DNA of 17,961 nucleotides from contig CBDUQI010000116.1 of NCBI GenBank assembly GCA_965369325.1, positions 1-17,961 on the forward strand, given 5' to 3'. The DNA is from CBDUQI01 sp965369325 (GTDB taxonomy: Bacteria > Pseudomonadota > Gammaproteobacteria > Steroidobacterales > JBCBZW01). Each line of letters starts with the position of its first letter. The first letter of the stretch is position 1. Positions 1 through 8,151 of the stretch are shown piece after piece. A program made the translations under genes and the position numbers. The notes under the pieces were generated by a model, which was not told where the DNA came from, did no database searches, and worked only from the letters and a program-made list of their open reading frames with translations.

Positions 1-15
1 ATGCAGCAGCAAAGC

Positions 16-29
16 CCTATATTTATAGG
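16..29. repeat. 14-bp AT-rich palindrome
   Basis: CCTATA and TATAGG flank a central TT, giving a perfect inverted repeat too tight to form a good hairpin. It lies about 95 bp upstream of the start of the small exported protein. It could be a protein-binding site or chance. A short in-frame stretch ending in TAA at 31-33 may be the tail of an upstream gene, but too little is visible to call it. Confidence 0.25.
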
Positions 30-122
30 CTAACGGCGCTAACCTGGGCGAGTTGCGGGCACCCGGCGGGCACGGAAATTGCTTTGATTACAAGTAACCG
101 ATATGGAGAGCGGGGAAGGAAC

Positions 123-314
123 ATGCATAAGAGCCGAGTCACAGCAGCACTGCTGGCCATTATTCTCAGCACCCAGATGGTGGCCGCGGGCCCGTTGATC
201 CCTGGCGAGCTGCCTGCGCTAGACAGCGCACTGAGTAAAGTTAAGAAGAAACCGGGCGAACCCTTTGACGCCTATGCCCTGGTTGAAAAGCCGCTGCGCC
301 CTCGCCTGGCCTGA
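123..314 (+). CDS. Small predicted exported protein, unknown function
   Basis: I do not recognise this 63-residue protein. The start is taken at the ATG at 123 because GGAAGGA sits at the right distance upstream; an in-frame TTG at 84 has no such support. Residues 1 to about 23 look like a Sec signal peptide: a basic start (MHKSR), a hydrophobic core (AALLAIIL), then a small-residue region (VAAG). Cleavage near residues 22-23 would leave roughly 40 residues, rich in Pro and Lys, with no Cys and no membrane segment. It lies upstream of the OmpA-like lipoprotein gene in the same direction, 184 bp away. The export call rests on sequence. Existence as a gene is likely because of the ribosome-binding site and signal peptide, but function is unknown. 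A chance ORF cannot be fully excluded. Confidence 0.6.
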   Translation: MHKSRVTAALLAIILSTQMVAAGPLIPGELPALDSALSKVKKKPGEPFDAYALVEKPLRPRLA

Positions 315-498
315 ACCCAATAAGGGTAAGCGCTTGCGTTAAAGTAGCTATTGCGACGGCGCCGGGAATTGGCGGGGCCTGAACACCTTGTCTGGCGCCC
401 CGCAGCCAGGCCGGCTGTCGCCAATAGGCCACAATCAGCTTCTGCGACGACATTCGTGGTAGCGTGCATCGCGTTTTCATCTGTAGGACGTGATTATC

Positions 499-1158
499 AT
501 GAAGTCGACTCTCCCCCTCGCCGCCATCGCGGCAATCGTTCTGGGCGCGTGCTCCACGCTGGATCCGTACACCGGCGAGAAAAAGATGAGCAAGACCGCC
601 ACCGGTAGCATCATCGGCGCGGTCAGCGGTGCGGTGGCTGGCATTATCTCTGGCGATGACAGCCGCGAGCGGCGCAAACACGCCATGATCGGCGCTGGCA
701 TCGGCGCACTGGCCGGCGGCGCTGTGGGCTACTACATGGATCGCCAGGAAGCGAAATTGCGGGAGCAACTGGCCGGCAGTGGCGTGCAGGTGGTACGCCA
801 GGGCGACAATGTTGTGCTCAACATGCCCGGCAACATCACTTTCGGCACCAACAGCGCAGCACTGAACGGCAACTTTTATCAGGTGCTGGACTCGGTCTCG
901 CTGGTCCTAAACGAATTTGAGCAAACTTACGTTGAGGTCGCCGGGCACACCGACAGCACCGGCGCAGAGGACTACAATCAGAATCTGTCCCAGCAACGCG
1001 CCTCCAGCGTCGCCACCTACTTGAGCTCACGCCAGGTCTTGCCAGCGCGGATTGATGCCTTCGGGCTGGGTGAGCGTCACCCCGTTGCCGATAACACCTC
1101 GGACACGGGCCGCCAGACCAACCGCCGGGTAGAGCTGACGCTGGTGCCCCTCACGTAA
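499..1158 (+). CDS. OmpA-family outer-membrane lipoprotein (YiaD-like)
   Basis: A predicted lipoprotein that would sit in the outer membrane and hold the peptidoglycan non-covalently. The 219-residue protein starts at the ATG at 499 (AGGA about 10 bases upstream); an in-frame GTG at 490 is less likely. It has a signal peptide with lipobox L-G-A-C, giving lipidated Cys18, and Ser at +2 fits outer-membrane sorting. Residues 36-79 hold two glycine-zipper stretches (GAVSGAVAG and GAGIGALAGGAVG) separated by a charged loop. Residues 96-217 form an OmpA C-terminal domain with GHTDSTG (149-155), NLSQQRA (162-168) and the RQTNRRVEL segment (205-213), the usual diaminopimelate-contact region. The layout and length match YiaD-type proteins. 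It is probably monocistronic and converges on tyrS. Family confidence is high; specific role is not shown. Confidence 0.92.
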   Translation: MKSTLPLAAIAAIVLGACSTLDPYTGEKKMSKTATGSIIGAVSGAVAGIISGDDSRERRKHAMIGAGIGALAGGAVGYYMDRQEAKLREQLAGSGVQVVRQGDNVVLNMPGNITFGTNSAALNGNFYQVLDSVSLVLNEFEQTYVEVAGHTDSTGAEDYNQNLSQQRASSVATYLSSRQVLPARIDAFGLGERHPVADNTSDTGRQTNRRVELTLVPLT

Positions 1159-1170
1159 CCATCACCATTG

Positions 1171-1199
1171 GTGCTGCGGTACCTGCCGTACCGCAGCAC
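1171..1199. terminator. Perfect 12-bp hairpin between convergent genes
   Basis: GTGCTGCGGTAC (1171-1182) pairs exactly with GTACCGCAGCAC (1188-1199) around a five-base loop. It starts 12 bp after the stop of the OmpA-like lipoprotein gene and ends 13 bp before the stop of tyrS on the other strand, so it could terminate both. Neither side has a clear T-run, so it is not a textbook intrinsic terminator. It may instead protect both 3' ends. Confidence 0.6.
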
Positions 1200-1212
1200 A
1201 CGCCCTGCTCCG

Positions 1213-2424
1213 TCAATCGGCTTTGGCAGCCACTGTCACCCGTGCGAAGCGCCGCTTGCCGACCTGGTAAATGTGTGTACTGCCGGCGTCGATCCGAGTT
1301 TTGGGGTCATCCACCCGCTCGCCGTCAATTTTGACTGCGCCGCCGCTTAGCATCCTGCGCGCCTCGCCGTTGCTGGCGGTAAGCTGGGCCTGGGTCAACA
1401 AGCTAAGCAACCCCAACTGGCTCTCGGCGCAGGGCACGGTGCACGCCGGAATATCACTCGGCATCGCGCCCTTCTGGAAACGCGCGATAAACTCCTCGCG
1501 CGCCGCAGTAGCCGCCGCAGCATTGTGAAAACGCGTAATAATCTCATCTGCTAACTGAAACTTGATATCTCTGGGGTTCACGCCCGCTTCAACCTGCTGG
1601 CGCAGCTGCGCAATCTCGGCCATCGGGCGAAACGACAGCAGCTCGAAATAGCGCCACATCAAGTCGTCCGAAATCGACATCAGCTTGCCGAACATCTCCC
1701 CCGGCGGATCCTCGATGCCCACATAGTTGCCCAACGACTTGGACATTTTTTTAACCCCATCCAGACCTTCTAGCAACGGCATGGTGAGCACCACCTGAGG
1801 CTCCTGGCCATAGTCCGCCTGCAATTTCCGCCCGACCAGTAAGTTGAATTTTTGATCGGTGCCGCCCAGTTCCACATCGGCCCGCATCGCCACCGAATCG
1901 TAGCCCTGCGCCAGTGGATACAAAAACTCATGGATCGCGATGGGCTGCTCGGCGGCATACCGCTTGGAGAAGTCATCTCGTTCGAGCATCCGCGCGACCG
2001 TGTACTTGGCCGCCAGCTTGATGATGCCCGCGGCGCCCAGCGCGTTCATCCACTCGGAATTGAACATAACTTTGGTCGTGTCCGGATCGAGGATCTTGAA
2101 CACCTGCGCCTGATAGGTGCGCGCATTCTCGACAATATCCTCCTCGCTTAACGGCGGACGGGTTTTGTTCTTGCCGCTGGGATCACCGATCATGCCGGTA
2201 AAGTCGCCGATCAAAAATGCAATGTCGTGACCAAGCAATTGGAACTGACGCATCTTGTTTAGCAGCACCGTGTGGCCCAGGTGCAAATCGGGGGCGGTGG
2301 GATCGAAGCCGGCTTTGATCAGCAGCGGTTTTCCGCGCTTGAGTTTTTTGCTCAGGTCCTCTTCCAGCAGAATCTCATCGGCACCGCGGCGGATGACGTC
2401 AAGCTGCTCGTCCACAGATTGCAT
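1213..2424 (-). CDS. tyrS: Tyrosyl-tRNA synthetase
   Basis: Charges tRNA-Tyr with tyrosine using ATP; cytoplasmic. The 403-residue protein has the class I signature HLGH (48-51) in the context KAGFDPTAPDLHLGH, and KMSKS (226-230) in the context GVKKMSKSLGN. Tyrosine and tRNA site segments are also clear, such as QPIAIHEFLYPLAQGYD and ELGGTDQKFN. The last ~65 residues form an S4-type RNA-binding domain (EARRMLSGGAVKIDG). Length and motifs fit the shorter bacterial TyrRS type found in pseudomonads and other gammaproteobacteria. The ATG start has AAAGGAG seven bases upstream. It diverges from the M23 peptidase gene, an arrangement common in this group. Confidence 0.97.
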   Translation of the reverse strand: MQSVDEQLDVIRRGADEILLEEDLSKKLKRGKPLLIKAGFDPTAPDLHLGHTVLLNKMRQFQLLGHDIAFLIGDFTGMIGDPSGKNKTRPPLSEEDIVENARTYQAQVFKILDPDTTKVMFNSEWMNALGAAGIIKLAAKYTVARMLERDDFSKRYAAEQPIAIHEFLYPLAQGYDSVAMRADVELGGTDQKFNLLVGRKLQADYGQEPQVVLTMPLLEGLDGVKKMSKSLGNYVGIEDPPGEMFGKLMSISDDLMWRYFELLSFRPMAEIAQLRQQVEAGVNPRDIKFQLADEIITRFHNAAAATAAREEFIARFQKGAMPSDIPACTVPCAESQLGLLSLLTQAQLTASNGEARRMLSGGAVKIDGERVDDPKTRIDAGSTHIYQVGKRRFARVTVAAKAD

Positions 2425-2446
2425 GGGTACTCCTTTTGTATGCCCG

Positions 2447-2475
2447 TTGACCTGATCGGGGGCGCAGGATACTGT
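2447..2475 (+). promoter_or_regulatory. Possible promoter of the M23 peptidase gene
   Basis: TTGACC (2447-2452) lies 17 bp before TACTGT (2470-2475). The -35 is good and the -10 is poor. The predicted start near 2482 would leave a short leader before the ATG at 2502. The -10 lies in an 11-bp palindrome, GATACTGTATC (2468-2478), in the middle of the gap between tyrS and the peptidase gene. That palindrome could be an operator or chance. Confidence 0.3.
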
Positions 2476-2501
2476 ATCGCGCGAGCCACCATACGAGGGG
2501 A

Positions 2502-4346
2502 ATGTGCGTGGGGCGCCGACAAAATCAAATTCGAATCGATTATAAGCTACCTAACGCGAAAATCGCCCGACCCACAAAACCTAGTACGTCGCGGCTCAGT
2601 TCCCTGACGCTACCGGATGTGCGCGCGTTTAATGGCATGGCTTTTGCGGGCATCGCCGGTGGCATTGTGGTAATCGCAGGGCTGGTCAGCGCGTTTACTG
2701 GCTCGGATGCGCCTGCAGGTGAGCCCGCCGAGGAGACCCTGGCCTTGATCAGCGACGCGCAAGCGATCGCCCAAGCGCCGCCGAGCACCGCAAACCCGAT
2801 TGATTCAACGCCCGCCAGCCAAGAACCAGTCACCCAGCATGTGCCCCCCCCAGTCCGCGATACCGCCACCGGCAAGACCACCCGAACGCTTCGGCTGCCG
2901 GGCCAAACTGATTTGCAGGCAGCGACCGCGACGGTACCGGCTCGCCACGGCGCAGACACTGCATCGGGCGTCGCGCACACTGCGCCACCAGTATCGGCGC
3001 GTAACCCTGCACCACCGCCATCGCCAGGGCGCGCCGAACGCACGCCCTCACCCGTCACGTCAAAGATTCGAACAGCACCTGCGCCGCTGACAGTTGCCCT
3101 TAGCGACGAGGCGAAACCGCCGGTACTTACTGCCCCAACATCAGCCACCCGTACCGTGGCCCGTGGCGGGAGCATCGCGCTGCCGCCACCCAACCCCTTG
3201 CACGACCCGCTGCGCAAGCCCACACCCGCAGCGAAGCAAAAGGCCGCCGGAAGCGCGCTTACCCTAACCGTGGCGCGCGGTGATTCGCTCGATTCGCTGT
3301 TTCGCGCCCACGGCCTGAAGATTCAGGACCTACATGCAATGCTGGCCCTTGCGCCGGCCAAGCAAGGATTGAAGCTGATTAAACCCGGTGACCAGCTGCT
3401 GATCCAACATCAGGATGACAGCGTGCTGGCGCTGCGCCGGCGTGTGGATGAAGCCAACACTCTGGTCGTCACCCGCACGGATGGCGCCTTTGCGGCGTCC
3501 ATCGAACCGGATGAGTTGGAGTATCGTCTGGTACATGCGCGCGGGCGTATTTCTTCATCGCTGTTCAACGCGGGCAAGGCCGCCGGCGTGTCGGACCAGC
3601 TAGTCATGGCCCTGGCCGGAATCTTCGCCTGGGATATCGATTTTGTACTGGATATTCGCCAGAACGACGAGTTCGTTATGCTGTATCAGCAGGTGTGGCG
3701 CGACGGTGAGTTTTTGCGCGACGGCGTTATCGTGGTGGCCGAATTCATCAACGATGGGCGCGCTTATCAGGCCGTGCGTTACGTAGATGATGAGGAGCAC
3801 GCCGACTACTACTCCCCCGACGGGCTCAGTATGCGCAAAGCCTTCCTGCGCGCGCCGGTGGATTTCTCGCGCATCTCATCCAACTTTAATCCGCGCCGGC
3901 GCCACCCTGTGCTAAATACTATCCGAGCACATACAGGCGTGGATTACGCCGCGCCCAAAGGCACGCCCATCAAGGCGGCGGGCGATGGGAAAGTACTCTT
4001 CCGCGGCAAAAAGGGCGGCTACGGCAACGCGATCGTGCTTCAGCATGGTGGCAACATCACTACGCTCTACGCGCACATGTCTAAGTTTGCCAAGCCGCGT
4101 GTCGGCCAGCGTGTTAAACAGGGCCAAACCATCGGCTACGTCGGACAAACCGGGCTGGCGTCCGGCCCACACCTGCACTACGAGTATCGCGTGAGCGGTG
4201 TGCACCGCAATCCCCGCACGGTCAAACTGCCGCAGGCGGAGCCTATTCCCACAAAGTATAAAACAGCTTTTCTGGCGCATGCCGAGAATCGACTTAAGAA
4301 GCTGGCGCTGGTAAGAGACACCCGTCTGGCCGCCAGCTTCGACTGA
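2502..4346 (+). CDS. Membrane-anchored M23 peptidoglycan peptidase (MepM-like)
   Basis: A predicted zinc endopeptidase that cuts peptidoglycan cross-links in the periplasm. Of 614 residues, 1-43 are a basic cytoplasmic tail and 44-66 a membrane segment. Residues about 70-248 are a Pro/Ala/Thr-rich linker. Residues 252-303 form a LysM/OapA-like domain (LTVARGDSLDSLF...KPGDQLLI). Residues about 340-450 are the conserved region typical of this family, and 474-572 are the M23 domain. All zinc and catalytic residues are present: H477 and D481 (HTGVD), H525 (LYAHMS), H557 and H559 (GPHLHYE). Pseudomonad homologues of this locus are, as I recall, nearer 475 residues, so the long linker is unusual. 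The ATG at 2502 follows a GAGGGGA stretch; a later internal start is possible. anmK follows after 56 bp in the same direction, so co-transcription is likely. Confidence 0.9.
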   Translation: MCVGRRQNQIRIDYKLPNAKIARPTKPSTSRLSSLTLPDVRAFNGMAFAGIAGGIVVIAGLVSAFTGSDAPAGEPAEETLALISDAQAIAQAPPSTANPIDSTPASQEPVTQHVPPPVRDTATGKTTRTLRLPGQTDLQAATATVPARHGADTASGVAHTAPPVSARNPAPPPSPGRAERTPSPVTSKIRTAPAPLTVALSDEAKPPVLTAPTSATRTVARGGSIALPPPNPLHDPLRKPTPAAKQKAAGSALTLTVARGDSLDSLFRAHGLKIQDLHAMLALAPAKQGLKLIKPGDQLLIQHQDDSVLALRRRVDEANTLVVTRTDGAFAASIEPDELEYRLVHARGRISSSLFNAGKAAGVSDQLVMALAGIFAWDIDFVLDIRQNDEFVMLYQQVWRDGEFLRDGVIVVAEFINDGRAYQAVRYVDDEEHADYYSPDGLSMRKAFLRAPVDFSRISSNFNPRRRHPVLNTIRAHTGVDYAAPKGTPIKAAGDGKVLFRGKKGGYGNAIVLQHGGNITTLYAHMSKFAKPRVGQRVKQGQTIGYVGQTGLASGPHLHYEYRVSGVHRNPRTVKLPQAEPIPTKYKTAFLAHAENRLKKLALVRDTRLAASFD

Positions 4347-4402
4347 AGCGGCGGCATCTGCCACACTGGCGACCGTCCACGGGCAGGCGTAACGGACGAG
4401 GC

Positions 4403-5554
4403 ATGACGGGCACTCACGAAACCTATATTGGACTGATGACCGGTACCAGCGCCGACAGCATCGATGCGGTCGGCTTAGGCATCGATGCCGCTGGCGCCAT
4501 GCACATTGCGGCCTGCGCCAGCCGGCCATTTGCGCCTGAGCTACATCAGATGCTGCGCGCAGCGCTTGCCCAGCCCACTCAGCTCACTGTGCCGGCCATG
4601 GCCGAGCTGGACCACGCCCTTGGCCATGCCCTGGCCGACGCTGCCATCGCACTGACCCGCACCGAAGCATTGCAACAGCGCCCCATCCGCGCTATCGCAA
4701 GCCACGGTCAAACCCTGCATCACCGCGTAGATCGCAACCCGCGATACACGTTGCAAATTGGTGATCCGAATATTATTGCCGCACGCACCGGTATCACCAC
4801 CGTGGCCGATTTTCGTCGCCGCGACGTCGCCCTGGGTGGTGAAGGCGCGCCGCTGGTGCCGCTTTTCCATCAGGCAGCTTTCGCGAACGCGAGCGCTGCC
4901 CGCGTGGTGGTGAATATCGGCGGAATCGCCAACGTCACCGTGCTGGTTCCCGGCGCGGTGCTCAGCGGGTTTGATACCGGCCCGGGCAATACGCTCATGG
5001 ATGCGTGGTGTCGTCATGCCGGGCTCGGTGCCTACGATGAGGACGGTGCTGGCGCGCGCACCGGGCACGTGCACACGCCTTTGCTTGAGGCGCTCCTACA
5101 GCATCCGTATTTTTCGCGCATCGCGCCCAAGAGCACGGGGCCAGAGCAGTTCAATCTGGATTGGGTGGTTACGACAATGGCGGGGGTGGCGGGCGCCGGC
5201 TCGCTCAGCCATCCCGACATGCTGGCGACCCTATGCGAGCTGACTGCCGTATCGATTTGCGACGTCGCGCGCACCACATTCAACACCCCTGGGCAAACCG
5301 TGGCAGGCCGGCAAGCGCAACTGCTGGTGTGCGGCGGCGGCGCGCATAACGCCACGCTGCTGTCGCGCTTGCGCTCATTAATGGATCCTGTCGCAGTACA
5401 TACGACCGATCATGTGGGCATCGCGCCGGACTGGGTGGAGGCCTCCGCCTTCGCCTGGCTGGGCAGCCGCACCTTGGCAGGACTGGCGGGTAACTGCCCC
5501 AGCGTGACCGGGGCTAACAAAGGCGCCGTCCTCGGCGCTGTATATCCGCCCTAG
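4403..5554 (+). CDS. anmK: Anhydro-N-acetylmuramic acid kinase
   Basis: Converts 1,6-anhydro-MurNAc, released during wall turnover, to MurNAc-6-phosphate with ATP; cytoplasmic peptidoglycan recycling. The 383-residue length is close to the family norm (about 370). The N-terminal phosphate-binding segment reads GLMTGTSADSID (10-21), close to the usual GLMSGTSLDGID. Further family motifs are IGDPNIIAARTGI (119-131), VADFRRRDVALGGEGAPL (134-151), NIGGIANVT (171-179), and GFDTGPGN (189-196), whose Asp191 corresponds to the catalytic base known in this family. KSTGPEQFNLDW follows at 243-254. Its position behind the M23 peptidase gene fits one unit for cutting and recycling the wall. The ribosome-binding site is weak (GACGAG). 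Confidence 0.96.
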   Translation: MTGTHETYIGLMTGTSADSIDAVGLGIDAAGAMHIAACASRPFAPELHQMLRAALAQPTQLTVPAMAELDHALGHALADAAIALTRTEALQQRPIRAIASHGQTLHHRVDRNPRYTLQIGDPNIIAARTGITTVADFRRRDVALGGEGAPLVPLFHQAAFANASAARVVVNIGGIANVTVLVPGAVLSGFDTGPGNTLMDAWCRHAGLGAYDEDGAGARTGHVHTPLLEALLQHPYFSRIAPKSTGPEQFNLDWVVTTMAGVAGAGSLSHPDMLATLCELTAVSICDVARTTFNTPGQTVAGRQAQLLVCGGGAHNATLLSRLRSLMDPVAVHTTDHVGIAPDWVEASAFAWLGSRTLAGLAGNCPSVTGANKGAVLGAVYPP

Positions 5555-5612
5555 ATTAAAGAACGAGAAGGGGTGATGGGAGACCCCAAGAGGGCCGACT
5601 TTGGCGCTGGCG

Positions 5613-7142
5613 TCAGCTGAACGCGAGGGAGAATCCGATCGCCTTGAGGTATTGCACCTCACGCTCGAGGTCTGCCTTGCTGAGCGGATGGCCGGCTAGC
5701 CAGCCCTTCGGGAACACTAACTCCACCGAGCGGCCGTTAGCACGCACCTGCAGATCGGGCACCTGCGTATCACTACGGCCGCGGTTGAACAGCACCGCCA
5801 GCCGCAGCAATACCGCCAGACGTGGTAGCACTTTGCGGGTTTTTTGCGGCAACTCGTCGAAGATATCCGGCGCGACCTTGCGGCGGTGGGCCAACACCAG
5901 GCGCGAGACGCGTGTTTGCTCCTGTTTGGAGAACCCCGCGAGTTCGGAATTTTCCAATAGATAAGCCCCGTGGCGATGGTACTGCGCATGTGCCATCGCC
6001 AGGCCCACCTCGTGCAGGCGGGCAGCAAAGCGCAGTGAATTCTCCCAGAACGGCTGCGCCGCCAGCTTCCAGTCCTCAGCCACGCTGTCGAACAGGCGCA
6101 TCGCCGTGTTTTCCGTTCGCTGCGCCTGGGCAATATCAATCTGATGGCGTCGCTGCAATGCACGCACCGTACGCTGGCGGGCATCCTCGCCAGTCTGGCG
6201 ACCGATCAGATCGTACAACAGCCCCTCACGCAAGGCCCCATCGACCGGGCGCAGCTCATCCAGCTCAAGTCCTTCGAACAGGCCCATCAAGATAGCGAGG
6301 CCACCCGCGAAAACCGGCTCTCGCTGAGATGTCAGTCCGGGCAAGTCGGCGGCACGGGCGGTCCCAGCGCTGATCAGCTTTTCCGCCAACGACTCCATCC
6401 CTGGTAGCGTTACGATCCGCACCGGCCCCGGAGGCTGGTTGAGAATACTCGCCGTTGCCTTGATGGTGCCGGAGGTGCCGACCACTTCGTCCCAGCCCAG
6501 CGTCTTAAGGCCAGCAGACACCGGCTCCAGTTCCATACGCGCTGCCAAACGGGCCCGACGCATACGCTTTTGTGTCACCTTGCCACCCGGAAAGTACTCT
6601 TCGCTGATGCTCACACACCCCATATACAGGCTGAGCAACGTCTTGGTCTTCAGCCCCTCACCGATAATAATCTCGGTGCTGCCACCCCCAATATCGATCA
6701 CCAGCCGGCGACCACCCTCCGAGGGCGCGGCGTGGGTGGCGCCTAGGTAGATCAATCGAGCCTCTTCGCGCCCGGAGATAATCTCGATCGGGTGACCCAG
6801 GGCCGCCTCCGCGTCGCTCAGAAATACCGCAGCGTTCTTGGCCCGACGGAAGGTGTTGGTGCCTACCGCACGCACACTGTCCGCATGCATGTCGCGCAAG
6901 CGCTGACCGAACCGGCGCAGGCAGGCCATTGCCCGCTCGGAAGCCTCCTCGGACACACGACCTCGATCATCCAGACCGGCGCCAAAACGCACCATTTCGC
7001 GCAGACGGTCCAGCACCGTAAAGTGCCCGTGCTCGTGGCGAGCAACAATCATGTGGAAACTGTTGGAGCCCAGATCTACTGCGGCGATCACCTTCGCCGC
7101 TTGATCAGTGGCAGGTTCGCTCCCCGGATCGCCCACTACCAA
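5613..7142 (-). CDS. ppx: Exopolyphosphatase
   Basis: Releases phosphate from the ends of polyphosphate chains; the related GppA enzymes act on pppGpp. The 509 residues match the length of E. coli Ppx (513). The actin-like ASKHA fold is visible as DLGSNSFHM (23-31), GTNTFRRAKN (94-103), IISGREEARL (121-130, carrying the catalytic Glu) and DIGGGSTE (150-157). GTSGTIKA follows later. The C-terminal half has the HD-like region with LHEVGL, and YHRHGAYLLENS like Ppx. Length and this C-terminal region favour Ppx over the shorter GppA type. The start is uncertain: TTG at 7142 has AAGG nearby, and GTG at 7136 is possible; no ATG precedes the first conserved motif. The gene follows erpA by 104 bp in the same direction, an unusual neighbour. 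Confidence 0.93.
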   Translation of the reverse strand: MVVGDPGSEPATDQAAKVIAAVDLGSNSFHMIVARHEHGHFTVLDRLREMVRFGAGLDDRGRVSEEASERAMACLRRFGQRLRDMHADSVRAVGTNTFRRAKNAAVFLSDAEAALGHPIEIISGREEARLIYLGATHAAPSEGGRRLVIDIGGGSTEIIIGEGLKTKTLLSLYMGCVSISEEYFPGGKVTQKRMRRARLAARMELEPVSAGLKTLGWDEVVGTSGTIKATASILNQPPGPVRIVTLPGMESLAEKLISAGTARAADLPGLTSQREPVFAGGLAILMGLFEGLELDELRPVDGALREGLLYDLIGRQTGEDARQRTVRALQRRHQIDIAQAQRTENTAMRLFDSVAEDWKLAAQPFWENSLRFAARLHEVGLAMAHAQYHRHGAYLLENSELAGFSKQEQTRVSRLVLAHRRKVAPDIFDELPQKTRKVLPRLAVLLRLAVLFNRGRSDTQVPDLQVRANGRSVELVFPKGWLAGHPLSKADLEREVQYLKAIGFSLAFS

Positions 7143-7246
7143 ATGACCTTAGCGCGCAGATACGGGCAGCGCGCGGGCACGGGCAACACGGGGCAGTGTC
7201 AAGGTATCGGTAAGAGTAGCCAGCCGGCGCATGCGCGCGGTTGCTG

Positions 7247-7582
7247 CTAGACGGAGAATGACGAACCGCAACCGCAGGTGGTGGTTGCGTTCGGATTGCG
7301 AATAATGAACTGGGCGCCTTCAAGATCGTCTTTATAGTCAATCTCCGCACCCATCAGGTATTGAATACTCATCGGGTCTACCAGCAGCGTCACCCCTTCA
7401 TTTTTGATTTGGGTATCGCCGTCTTCGATGTTCTCATCAAAGGTAAATCCGTACTGGAAGCCTGAGCAGCCGCCGCCCGAGACGTAAACGCGAAGTTTAA
7501 GGGCATCGTTGCCCTCCTCGCTAATCAGCTCCCCAACCTTGCGGGCAGCAGCAGCGGAGAAATCTAAACTGGGTGCACTCAT
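7247..7582 (-). CDS. erpA: A-type iron-sulfur cluster carrier ErpA
   Basis: Carries Fe-S clusters from the assembly machinery to target proteins; cytoplasmic. From the ATG at 7582 the protein has 111 residues, the usual ErpA length (about 114), with GGAG upstream. A longer frame reaching 7630 adds a non-conserved segment and is not supported. The three cluster-binding cysteines are in place: Cys39 in SGGGCSGFQYGF, and Cys103 and Cys105 in TTTCGCGSSF. The sequence GGGCSGFQYGFTFD and the DPMSIQYLMGAEIDY segment point to ErpA rather than IscA. It lies 71 bp downstream of the bactofilin gene. The bc1 Rieske protein encoded in this same window is an Fe-S protein. Confidence 0.95.
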   Translation of the reverse strand: MSAPSLDFSAAAARKVGELISEEGNDALKLRVYVSGGGCSGFQYGFTFDENIEDGDTQIKNEGVTLLVDPMSIQYLMGAEIDYKDDLEGAQFIIRNPNATTTCGCGSSFSV

Positions 7583-7653
7583 TAGCGGTTGCTCCAAACG
7601 CTTCCTAAGTTCTCGCGTGACAGGCCACAACGCTGTCGGCCAATCGCATCAAG

Positions 7654-8103
7654 TTACTTGCCGCCAACCTGAACCAGATCGTCGCCATCCTCAACATCCA
7701 CCTCAATGGCGGCACTTGCCTGAGTAATCAGGGCCGGCTGCCCAGGGGGCTCGTGAATTAACTTGCCGTTCACCTCGGCGCCAATCGCCATCTCAATCAG
7801 GTTGTAGTATACGTTGCCAATCACGCGGGCAGTAGCGCCGAGCTCGATCCGCTCGCGCGCAGACACATCTCCCTTGACCGTGCCGTTTAACACAACGTGG
7901 GGCACGCAGACGCTACCTTCGACCGTGCCGGACTCACTAATGCTCAACACCGAAGGCGAATCTGCCTCGGATTGCAGATTCCCCTTGATGTAGCCATCAA
8001 TGTGGAACCCACCGTTGAATTCCACGTCACCGGATACGCGCGTATTGCGCCCGACCAGCGTGTCAATCTGCGCACTCTTGCGTTGTTTATTACGCCCTAG
8101 CAT
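7654..8103 (-). CDS. Bactofilin (polymer-forming cytoskeletal protein)
   Basis: Bactofilins form nucleotide-free filaments through a right-handed beta-helix and scaffold cell-wall enzymes. This 149-residue protein has a basic N-terminus (MLGRNKQRKSAQ). Residues about 15-117 then show the family's short repeats of Gly and hydrophobic residues: RVSGDVEFNGGFHIDGYIKG, GTVEGSV, GTVKGDV, ATARVIGNVYYN and GAEVNGKL. An acidic tail follows (EVDVEDGDDL). No membrane segment is visible. The ATG has CAGGAG seven bases upstream. The DUF6776-like gene lies 48 bp upstream and erpA 71 bp downstream, so this is probably an operon. The family call is firm; cellular role (shape, wall-enzyme placement) is inferred from studied bactofilins. 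Confidence 0.92.
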   Translation of the reverse strand: MLGRNKQRKSAQIDTLVGRNTRVSGDVEFNGGFHIDGYIKGNLQSEADSPSVLSISESGTVEGSVCVPHVVLNGTVKGDVSARERIELGATARVIGNVYYNLIEMAIGAEVNGKLIHEPPGQPALITQASAAIEVDVEDGDDLVQVGGK

Positions 8104-8151
8104 AAGTTACTCCTGGCATTAACAGTTGACGAGCTCCGAGACCGAGCCTTG

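Noticed and set aside
372..403. Inverted repeat GCGGGGC / GCCCCGC after the small exported protein
   Set aside because: A 7-bp stem with an 18-base loop in GC-rich DNA and no T-run; too weak to call a terminator.
2540..3223. 227-codon open frame antisense to the M23 peptidase linker
   Set aside because: It mirrors the Pro/Ala/Thr-rich linker and gives a Gly/Ala/Val-rich translation without motifs.
3912..4529. 205-codon open frame antisense to the M23 domain and the start of anmK
   Set aside because: Overlaps two conserved genes in full and has no sensible start or domain.
5555..5612. Possible terminator between anmK and ppx (GGGGT and ACCCC at 5570-5587)
   Set aside because: Only a 5-bp stem with an 8-base loop and no T-run; not distinguishable from chance.
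7162..7195. Three close copies of ACGGGCA between ppx and erpA
   Set aside because: Short, irregularly spaced and one copy imperfect; likely local composition rather than an array.
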